A stretch of DNA of 44,682 nucleotides from CAIVSN01 sp031539165 (GTDB taxonomy: Bacteria; Patescibacteriota; Gracilibacteria; BD1-5; UBA2023), in the NCBI GenBank assembly GCA_031539165.1, contig JAVKLK010000023.1, forward strand, positions 1-44,682. Direction: 5' to 3'. How positions within the stretch are numbered: the stretch's first letter is position 1; each line of letters opens with the position of its first letter. Under the pieces are notes generated by a model. That model saw only the letters and a program-made list of their open reading frames with translations, did not search any database and was not told the origin of the DNA. The position numbers and the translations under genes were made by a program. Positions 38,820 through 44,682 of the stretch are shown one piece after another.

Positions 38820-39059
38820 TTATGCAAGTGCTACATCGTGTGCTTCGACACCCTTCTTCCCTTGTACAGGAGTATAGGTTACCTCAGCTCCTTCCTTGGC
38901 TGGTTTTCCAGTAGAAGGGTCGATTTCTGCCCAGCTATTGAATACCTGTCCACCTCCGGCTACCTTTGTGCAGTGAAAAAACAAGTCACCACCACCATCT
39001 TGTGGAGCGATAAACCCAAAGCCCTTGTCTGCGACGAGCTTCTTAATAATCCCGTTCAT
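38820..39059 (-). CDS. Cold-shock domain protein
   Basis: This 79-residue single-domain protein binds single-stranded RNA or DNA. It starts MNGIIKKLVADKGFGFIAPQ (RNP1-like KGFGFI) and has GGDLFFHCTKV (RNP2-like D-L-F-F-H). Compared with CspA it has an insert (FNSWAEIDPSTGKPA) before EVTYTPVQGKKGVEAHDVALA, as seen in several CPR cold-shock proteins. It follows glyS on the same strand but has its own promoter and a hairpin just before its ATG, so it may be controlled separately. No TGA. Confidence 0.93.
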   Translation of the reverse strand: MNGIIKKLVADKGFGFIAPQDGGGDLFFHCTKVAGGGQVFNSWAEIDPSTGKPAKEGAEVTYTPVQGKKGVEAHDVALA

Positions 39060-39060
39060 T

Positions 39061-39091
39061 GTGCGAGAGTAAAGTAATAAGTATCTCGCAC
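39061..39091 (-). promoter_or_regulatory. Stem-loop in the cold-shock gene leader
   Basis: GTGCGAGA and TCTCGCAC form a perfect 8-bp stem with a 15-nt AT-rich loop, ending 1 nt before the ATG. No T-tract follows, so it is not a terminator. It could mask the start region at some temperatures. Confidence 0.55.
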
Positions 39092-39111
39092 GTTCTTACG
39101 TCTGTTTGAGA

Positions 39112-39140
39112 TTAATACAGTGTATGGAGGTTTACTTGAA
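39112..39140 (-). promoter_or_regulatory. Likely promoter of the cold-shock gene
   Basis: On the minus strand TTCAAG (39140-39135) and TATTAA (39117-39112) with 17-nt spacing, placed between glyS and csp. The predicted start leaves a leader of about 45 nt that contains the stem-loop. Confidence 0.5.
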
Positions 39141-39154
39141 TTGCAAATTTGCGA

Positions 39155-40756
39155 TTAACAACCCTTGTTCTGAAGCCACACAACCAAGTCCTCGAGAGAA
39201 ACCGTCTCCTGTAATCCTGTATCTCGATCCCGAACAGTCACTCGCCCTTGATCGAAATTCTCCGGCTCTACACAGATTGAATACGGGATACCTATTTCAT
39301 CGGCTCGCTGATATCGCTTTCCAATGGTCCCGGCCTCATCATATTCACACACAAAGTGGGGAGAAAGAAGATCGTAGACTGCATTTGCTTGCTGCGTGAA
39401 CTTCTTCACGAGCGGGAATACTCCAACTTTTACTGGAGCAACTTGAGGAGCGAAACGCATCACGACACGAGTTCATTCTTCATTGGTGACTTCATCGTAT
39501 GCATCACACATTACTGCAAGAGTAAGTCTTGAAAGTCCAATTGATGGCTCAATAACATACGGAATGTATTTTGTATTATCAAACGGATCAAGATACGACA
39601 TATCCTGTTTCGAAAGGCTCATATGAGCCTTTAAGTCATAATCCGTACGATTTGCAAGGGTACTGATTTCCCCCCAACCGAAAGGAAATAGATATTCAAA
39701 ATCCCCTGCTCTCTTTGAGTAGTGTGGAAGTCACTCTTTTGGAATTTCTACAAAGCGTACGTTATCACACTTAAGTCAGAGAATTTCAGTGAAGAATCGA
39801 TTTTCTTCTTCAAGCCACGCTTGAAAATGTTCTGCATCAGTTCATGGTTTGCAGAAATATTCTATTTCTATTTGCTCAAATTCACGAGTGCGGAATATGA
39901 AATTCTTGGGGGTTATTTCATTGCGAAATGCTTTTCCCGCTTGTGCAACTCCAAATGGAATTTTTTTTCGAGTAGAGCGGGCAATGTTCGGAAAATTTAC
40001 AAAAATTCCCTGTGCCGTCTCAGGACGCAAGTATACAAGAGAAGCTGAATCCTCAGTAACCCCCTGATGTGTGGAAAGCATGAGGTTGAATTTTTGAGTA
40101 TCTGCCCAATTTTTTGCACCACAGTTCGGACATGCAATATGCCCTTCCTTCATATATGCATTCAAATCCTCAAGAGGTGTTTTATCTCCTGCCCAGTTAT
40201 TTGGCAAAAGCGCATGATATTGGTTGCGTAGAGACTCAAGGCACTCACCATAAGTCCTCCAATTTTGATCTGGGGAACTTTTTGCTTTGGAAATTAAGCC
40301 TAAAATCTCGTCAGGTGAAAGTCGGAGGACCTCTGAGGTGGTTGTAGGGTACTCCATCATGGCGATCCCAGCTTGATTTCCATTCTGGATGAAAGCATTC
40401 TCTACCGGCAATTCTTGCAGTAAGCGCTTTGCTGATTTTTCAAGCAACTCCTCAATAAGTTTATCTGCACGATGTCGAGTGTGACATGCCTTGCACTCCA
40501 TAAGCGGATCAGAAAATCCACCCACATGCCCACTTGCAACCCAAACATTTGGATTCATAAGAATGGCCGCATCAAGAAGAACCATATCCTTGCGCTTCTG
40601 TACGAAGTTTCGAATCCAAAGATTCTTAATATTTTCTTTCAAAAGTGAACCCAAAGGACCATAATCCCAGGAATTTGCGAGTCCTCCATAAATTTCAGAT
40701 CCTTGGTATACGAATCCCTTCGTTTTTGCCAGATCTACCAGTTGTTTCATGTCCAT
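39155..40756 (-). CDS. glyS: Glycyl-tRNA synthetase, single-chain (eukaryote-like) type
   Basis: The 533-residue enzyme charges tRNA-Gly and, in this lineage, must also serve the extra UGA-reading tRNA-Gly. Four TGA codons are read as Gly (FCKPGTDAEHF, ILGLKCDN, PKEGLPHYS, NEEGTRVV). Class II motifs: GLANSWDYGPLGSLLKENIK, YLRPETAQGIFVNF (motif 2 region), and EPSIGLSRLTLAVM (motif 3). Cys sites CKACHTRH and CPNCGAKNW suggest a zinc-bound insert. The C-terminal anticodon-binding domain begins at FAPQVAPVKVGVFPLV. I chose ATG 40756 (MDMKQLVDLA). A T-box-like leader precedes it. Confidence 0.95.
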
Positions 40757-40772
40757 AAAAAGAGACCTTATG

Positions 40773-40880
40773 AAAATAAAGTCTTGGGACCGAGTTTTCT
40801 CGGCGGTTCCACCCAAGTTCCCAAAGCGGGCAACTTACTGTTCTCTCTCCGCGGTTTCCAATCGCATCGGCAAGTGAACA
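40773..40880 (-). promoter_or_regulatory. T-box-like leader of glyS
   Basis: The minus-strand leader contains GGGTGGAACCGC (40814-40803), a match to the core of the T-box sequence AGGGTGGNACCGCG that binds the uncharged tRNA end. It can instead join a terminator-like hairpin: CTTGGG with CCCAAG and CCGAG with CTCGG around an AAAA loop, followed by T-rich DNA at 40780-40773. Upstream is GCGG-AGAGAGAAC. From the predicted start the leader is only about 65 nt before the T-box core, too short for a full stem I, so it may be a reduced type or the start is further upstream. Confidence 0.65.
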
Positions 40881-40885
40881 AAGGA

Positions 40886-40913
40886 AGAATATCGGATGTG
40901 AAGAATTTTGCAA
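40886..40913 (-). promoter_or_regulatory. Promoter of the glyS leader
   Basis: On the minus strand TTGCAA (40913-40908) and TATTCT (40891-40886) with 16 nt between. It lies after the rhodanese stop, so glyS can be transcribed apart from the sulfur genes. Confidence 0.5.
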
Positions 40914-40946
40914 GAAAAACCAGTCGGCGACTAGAATGATATCAAA

Positions 40947-41288
40947 CTAAAGAAGATATTCCGGAGTAAACTCTGGGGTGATTTCCAGTAAAGGAGAACC
41001 AATTTTGTAGAGTTCACGAATGCTTCCAGCAACATTTGTTGCTTCCTTTCCCTGGGATTCAAGCCATTGACATACCTTTGCACTTCTTGCACCAGAACGA
41101 CAGAAGACAAAAACTGGCCGGGTGAAGTCAATCTCATGAAGACGGAACTCTATGCTGGAGAGGGGGATAAGTTTTGCGCTTGGTATGCGTATTTGCCTCC
41201 ATTCCTCTACCTCACGGACATCAATCAGTTCAAGAGGTCAAGACTGGATATACGACTCTAGGTCGATTGCAGAAATTTCGGAATACAT
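40947..41288 (-). CDS. Rhodanese-domain sulfurtransferase
   Basis: The 113-residue single-domain protein has one TGA as Gly (IQSGPLELIDVRE). PLELIDVREVEEWRQIRIPSA is the CH2A-like N-terminal motif, and VFVFCRSGARSAKVCQWL gives the active-site loop C-R-S-G-A-R with the persulfide-bearing Cys. It ends PEFTPEYLL. Such proteins carry sulfane sulfur. It starts 4 nt before the stop of the YeeE/YedE-like transporter subunit, so it is the last gene of a four-gene sulfur operon (regulator, two transporter halves, rhodanese). It has no signal peptide and should work in the cytoplasm on imported sulfur. Confidence 0.92.
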
Positions 41289-41292
41289 AGAG

Positions 41293-41727
41293 CTACGAAC
41301 GAGAAAGAAGCTTCTGGGTGATGCCAGCAGAGAGAAGAAAGGCACTAAGAAAAAGCCAGATACTGAGATTTCATTCCAATATATTTGCGATTGCCGGTCC
41401 AGGACAAAGTCCAGAGATTCCCCAGCCTATACCAAAAAACATCGAGCCGACGAGGAGCTTTGCATCAAGTAACCCCTTTGAATTCCAAGAAAAATGCCAC
41501 TGCGCATCAAAAAGAGGAGCCTTTCTTCGAGAAAGTATACGATGCCCAATCCAAGAGATCAACAAAGCTCCACCCATAACGAATAGAAGAGACGGATCCC
41601 ACGATCCAAATAGATTAAGAAACCCGAGAACTTTCTGGGGATTTGTCATTCCAGAAAGAGCAAGTCAAACCGAAAAGATAAGACCTGCTCAAAACGAAGA
41701 AACAATCGAAGGAGATACGAAGCGCAT
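41293..41727 (-). CDS. YeeE/YedE-like sulfur transporter, C-terminal-half subunit
   Basis: The protein has 144 residues and three TGA codons as Gly, with about four transmembrane segments. MRFVSPSIVSSFGAGLIFSV and GLALSGMTNPQKVLGFL open it, where G-x-x-x-S-G-M-x-x-P-x-K-V-x-x-F-L is the family motif. Later FGIGWGISGLCPGPAIANIL carries the conserved Cys in G-L-C-P-G-P. These are the motifs of the second half of YeeE, the thiosulfate/sulfur importer, here a separate polypeptide (DUF6691 type). It follows the first half by 9 nt. Together they should form one channel. Confidence 0.87.
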
Positions 41728-41736
41728 ACGGTGCTG

Positions 41737-42162
41737 TTACAAAATATACCCGTGGAGGATTGAGGCAGTAATCATGCCAAATCCCAAAAATATTGCCGTA
41801 GCAACAATCGAACGCACTGACCATCTCCCAATTCCACAAACAGCATGCCCACTCGTACAACCGTTGGCCAAGGTTGTCCCTACACCCACCAATATACCCG
41901 CAATAACGACTCCGAACAATCATTCAGACGGAATAGAGGTATTCTGAAGCGGAGCATACGAGTCCGAAACAGCATGCACGAGGAGCGATCCCGCGAAAAT
42001 ACCTACTAAAAAAGCAAAACGCCACAGACCCCCCTCCCCTCAGGGAAGTATGCCTTTTACAATTCCGCTCATACCCATGACCCTTCCATTCGTGAACGCA
42101 AGCAGCACTGCGGCTCATCCTATAAGGAGGCCTCAGATAGTCGCAAAAAGAAATGTTTCCAT
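41737..42162 (-). CDS. YeeE/YedE-like sulfur transporter, N-terminal-half subunit
   Basis: The protein has 141 residues and at least four TGA codons as Gly (METFLFATIGGLLIGGAAVL; ILPGGEGG; SEGLFGVV). Family motifs: GLLIGGAAVLLAFTNGRVMGMSGI and GVGTTLANGCTSGHAVCGIGR, with the conserved Cys in N-G-C-T-S-G-H that passes sulfur through the membrane. About four transmembrane segments. It starts 4 nt after the regulator gene's stop. Read without recoding, the gene is cut into several fragments. Confidence 0.87.
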
Positions 42163-42166
42163 AGAG

Positions 42167-42457
42167 TTATCGACAGTAAATAGTAGCAAGAGACTGAAGC
42201 AGAGAAACAACCCGAGAATCTCCAATGGAATAGACCATAAAATGTCCGTTTCTGTTTGACTGTACAAGCCCCTCTGTCCGCATTTTTGCAAGGAATTGAG
42301 AAATCTGAGATTGAGAAATTCAACAAAAATCCTCAAGTTCACTAACGGTAGCAGGCCCCTGAGAAAGACGACAGAGAATAAGAAGGCGTTTTGGGTGGGC
42401 AACGAGTTTGAGTATATCAGCAACTTCTTGTGCTTTTATCTCAAGAGAATGTGGCAT
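42167..42457 (-). CDS. ArsR-family repressor, BigR/SqrR-like (sulfur-responsive)
   Basis: The protein has 96 residues with one TGA as Gly (EDFCGISQSQ). The winged helix contains VADILKLVAHPKRLLILCRL, VSELEDFCGISQSQISQFLAKMRTEGLV (recognition helix) and a wing NRNGHFMVYS. Two cysteines, one in DFCGIS just before the recognition helix and one near the C-terminus (ATIYCR), match the pair that forms a polysulfide bridge in BigR, SqrR and YgaV. A third Cys is in LILCRL. Placement directly before transporter and rhodanese genes supports reactive-sulfur sensing. A palindrome covers its start. Confidence 0.87.
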
Positions 42458-42484
42458 ATAACAAATATTACAAATTCATTATAT
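42456..42484. promoter_or_regulatory. Candidate operator of the sulfur operon
   Basis: ATATAA (42456-42461) and TTATAT (42479-42484) form an inverted repeat 17 nt apart in very AT-rich DNA, directly over the regulator's start. ArsR proteins of the BigR group bind AT-rich palindromes at their own promoters. Assignment is inference. Confidence 0.45.
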
Positions 42485-42505
42485 AAGTGAATCTTCTTCT
42501 TGCAA

Positions 42506-42529
42506 GAAAAAAGCGAGGTCACCCTCGCT
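42506..42529 (-). terminator. Intrinsic terminator after the RNase J gene
   Basis: On the minus strand AGCGAGG-GTGA-CCTCGCT followed by TTTTTT, 20 nt after the RNase J stop. It separates RNase J from the sulfur operon. Confidence 0.88.
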
Positions 42530-42549
42530 CAAATCAGTAAATCAGAGTA

Positions 42550-44445
42550 TTAGTGAACCAATACAAGAATAATTGGCTCCTTCCCTGTTTCTTCAAAAAT
42601 AAAGTCTTGAATCTTCTTGGCAGAAAAATCTCGGAAATCATCCGCTCCCTTAAATCGACTAATATCGTTCTGGAGAGTCCCATCAAGGAAGTCATATATT
42701 CGCTCTTCCAACCCAGGAAAGTGAGAAAGTTCTGGGAATCCAGCCAAATCAAGCTTAAACAAAAATTGTCCTGGTTTTTTGGCGATAGAGACAGCCACTA
42801 CTCCATTTTGTCGCAGCTGTTCTCTGTCATGAATCTCTCGCTCTGTAGTGAATCCAATCATGTATCCATCAACCGTCACCAATCGATGCTGAACAAACAT
42901 ATCAGTAACTCGGAAATCATCCTTGGTGAATTCGATAATTTGTCCGTTCTTTGAAAGAATCACCCGATCTTTTGTATACCCGAGTTCGTACGCATTTTTC
43001 GCATTCCCGTAAATCATATGCGGGTATCCGTAAATCGGCATATATACCTCTGGGCGAATCAGGGAAATCATCTTCTTTGTATCTTCCGCACGAGCGTGTC
43101 CTCCGGCATGGATTTCCGACTCTTTATACTGATAAATACGAGGTCCTTGTGCCATGATGATATCGAAGAGTCCTTGGACATTTCGCTCATTTCCAGGAAT
43201 TACCGAACTCGAAAACACGACTGTATCTGTTGGTCGAAGATTCGTATCTTTTGACTCACCCGTTGCGATTCGCATGAGAGCTGCATATCGCTCTCCTTGA
43301 GCTCCCGTACAACAAATCGTCACTTTATTATCCGGCAATCGGTTTGCCTCCTCCATAGAGATAATAGTTCCAATTTTTGGCTTTGCATAACCAAGTTTGA
43401 AAGCAATATCCATGTAATTATTCATCCCTCGTCCCAGAAGTACCACCTTTCGATCAAATTTCTCAGCAGTCGCAATAATCAGCATAACTCGATCGATAAT
43501 CGAACTGAATGTTGCGGTAATAATTCGGTGCTCCGAACGTTTGAAAATTTCTTCAATGGACCCAATAACTTCCGACTCAGAAATGCTCGATCCAGAAAGA
43601 TGGGCATTCGTAGAGTCTGAAAGAAGTGCTCGAACTCCTCGGTTTCCAATAGATTCTAAGAGCGCATAGTCTGTGCTTGGTCGATACGGCAAAGGAGTCG
43701 CATCAAATTTCCAGTCTCCAGTATGAACAAACCGTCCCACTGGAGTTTCAATAAGCATTCCAACAGAGTCAGGAATAGAGTGATCTACCGTGAACGGCTG
43801 AATTTGAAAGTGAGATCCGATGGTAATTGGAACATTTCTATTGATTCGCTCAAGATTTGTAAGCGGCTCCCCATTCTCTCCTTGTTTCATCGCAATGAGC
43901 TCATATGCCATAGAAGTAGCATACATAGGTACATTTCTTCCGAGCTGTTTAATAACAAAGGGGATGGCCCCAATATGGTCAATATGCCCGTGCGTAATGA
44001 CAATACCTGCAAGTTTCTTTCCTTTGAGGTAGGTCAAATCTGGAATGCTTCCATTGATACCGTGTTGGTACTGATCGGCAAACTGAATTCCCATATCAAT
44101 AATCAAAACCTCTCCGTCATACTCAAATGCCGTACAGTTCAATCCAACTTGCTCCACTCCTCCAAGAGGAATTATGCGAAGTACTCCCTGTGGAGTAGGC
44201 GTGGGACGAAGTTCTTCATATCCCAGGTAGGATTTCAGGGCATTTTGCGGAGTAACAAAAGGGAAGGCTCGCTTATTTTTAAATTTTGGAATAGCGACAA
44301 AACTTGAACCTGGCTCGTATTTCTTCCCACCAACTTCGGCACGCTTATCGTGTCGAAAGTATCCGGAAGACTGAGGAGGTTTTGGTCTTGGCTTCTTATC
44401 TGAGGCTTCTGAATTTGATGGAGGCATCATAGTATTTTCTGTCAT
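42550..44445 (-). CDS. rnj: Ribonuclease J
   Basis: The 631-residue metallo-beta-lactamase/beta-CASP nuclease has endo- and 5'-3' exonuclease activity on mRNA and rRNA. After an unusual basic, Pro/Ser-rich N-terminal extension of about 85 residues comes RIIPLGGVEQVGLNCTAFEYDGE, zinc motif VITHGHIDHIGAIPF, FTVDHSIPDSVGMLI, VHTGDWKFD, and the beta-CASP part with SDSTNAHLSG, ATFSSIIDRV and EIHAGGHARAEDTKKMISLI. The C-terminal domain ends EETGKEPIILVLVH. It starts 2 nt after another RNase J gene. No TGA occurs in this long gene. Confidence 0.95.
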   Translation of the reverse strand: MTENTMMPPSNSEASDKKPRPKPPQSSGYFRHDKRAEVGGKKYEPGSSFVAIPKFKNKRAFPFVTPQNALKSYLGYEELRPTPTPQGVLRIIPLGGVEQVGLNCTAFEYDGEVLIIDMGIQFADQYQHGINGSIPDLTYLKGKKLAGIVITHGHIDHIGAIPFVIKQLGRNVPMYATSMAYELIAMKQGENGEPLTNLERINRNVPITIGSHFQIQPFTVDHSIPDSVGMLIETPVGRFVHTGDWKFDATPLPYRPSTDYALLESIGNRGVRALLSDSTNAHLSGSSISESEVIGSIEEIFKRSEHRIITATFSSIIDRVMLIIATAEKFDRKVVLLGRGMNNYMDIAFKLGYAKPKIGTIISMEEANRLPDNKVTICCTGAQGERYAALMRIATGESKDTNLRPTDTVVFSSSVIPGNERNVQGLFDIIMAQGPRIYQYKESEIHAGGHARAEDTKKMISLIRPEVYMPIYGYPHMIYGNAKNAYELGYTKDRVILSKNGQIIEFTKDDFRVTDMFVQHRLVTVDGYMIGFTTEREIHDREQLRQNGVVAVSIAKKPGQFLFKLDLAGFPELSHFPGLEERIYDFLDGTLQNDISRFKGADDFRDFSAKKIQDFIFEETGKEPIILVLVH

Positions 44446-44447
44446 AA

Positions 44448-44681
44448 CTAAAGTAAGTGAATGAGGACGATTACACAGGGCACTCGTCCAAGAATATATT
44501 TAAGGAGTTTTTCGATATCCTGTTTCAGGAGTCGATTCAAATCTTTGAGTTCAATATCTGGGATATCCTGAAGCGCGACTTCGTAAAATTCACGAGAACG
44601 AGCAACAATTTCAGCATGGAGACTCTTTCCGTCTTGAGGCAACATAAGTCCTCGGCTTTCTAGGTGCACTCATTGGAGCAG
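44448..44681 (-). CDS. C-terminal end of a second RNase J-like protein (start beyond the window)
   Basis: The frame is open to the window edge, including one TGA as Gly (LLQGVHLESRGLML). The visible 77 residues, SRGLMLPQDGKSLHAEIVAR ... LKDLNRLLKQDIEKLLKYIL followed by GRVPCVIVLIHLL, match the end of RNase J proteins (S-R-G-F-x-x...E-L-K-x-x-x-x-x-D-x-x-x-F-L-Y-x-x-x-x-R-x-P-x-I-x-P-x-I). The neighbouring complete RNase J ends in a similar way. So two RNase J genes lie in tandem, probably as an RNase J1/J2-like pair. Only the tail is seen. Confidence 0.7.
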
Positions 44682-44682
44682 C

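Noticed and set aside
1..44682. CRISPR array, rRNA genes, transposases
   Set aside because: No regularly spaced repeats, no rRNA-like stretches and no transposase motifs were seen on either strand.

Overview
The window comes from a bacterium that reads UGA as glycine (genetic code 25), so it most likely belongs to the Absconditabacteria/Gracilibacteria (SR1/BD1-5) branch of the Candidate Phyla Radiation. The sequence shows this directly. Many genes look broken when TGA is read as stop, but become full-length when it is read as Gly, and the TGA codons fall on family-invariant glycines: prolyl-tRNA synthetase SDDK-G-LVIPP, methyltransferase KK-G-QYFTP and NPPFA-G, RsmB-like DAPCSAE-G, and PNPase FKIA-G-T. 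All real genes end in TAA or TAG. All coordinates below use TGA = Gly. Genes are tightly packed, several 3' ends overlap, and I see almost no Shine-Dalgarno sequences; starts are preceded by T-rich DNA.

Layout. 1-1261: end of a membrane-protein gene, a lipoprotein and tRNA-Cys(GCA). 1299-8923: an accessory island. It has a DUF2335 membrane cassette, then an eight-gene minus-strand operon running from 8422 down to 2015 with gaps of 1-23 nt or short overlaps: S24/LexA-like repressor, fused nuclease-methyltransferase (BcgI-like, no separate HsdR), HEPN protein, HsdS specificity subunit, DUF4160 protein, frameshifted membrane/helical-repeat protein, DUF2188 protein, and T5orf172 GIY-YIG protein. 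A perfect palindrome upstream is a candidate operator. A superinfection-immunity-like membrane protein lies beside it. 8987-14490: secreted subtilase, amino-acid permease, type IV pilus/secretion ATPase and RNHCP zinc-ribbon protein.

14493-22247: core information genes: tilS, hydrolase, yidC, rnpA, rpmH, rnc, nusB, rpmF, an RsmB-like rRNA methyltransferase, the EF-P rhamnosyltransferase earP with its target efp (which carries Arg32), and tRNA-Leu(CAG). 22413-31040: a 1245-residue surface protein with Ig-like repeats and C-terminal SLH domains, proS of the archaeal/eukaryotic type, an RNA methyltransferase and pnp.

31126-38744: two giant genes for helical proteins without a recognisable family (1080 and 979 residues). 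They share a promoter-like motif with identical ends and identical spacing, and the second ends in a HicA-like domain. Between them lie a DsbA-like lipoprotein and superoxide dismutase. 38780-44682: cold-shock gene with a leader hairpin, glyS behind a T-box-like leader, a sulfur module (BigR-like repressor, split YeeE/YedE transporter, rhodanese), and two tandem RNase J genes, the upstream one cut by the window edge.

The most interesting points are the compact R-M/HEPN operon written in the recoded genetic code, the twin giant genes with a common promoter motif, the T-box-like element on glyS in an organism that uses an extra glycine codon, and the EarP/EF-P pair.
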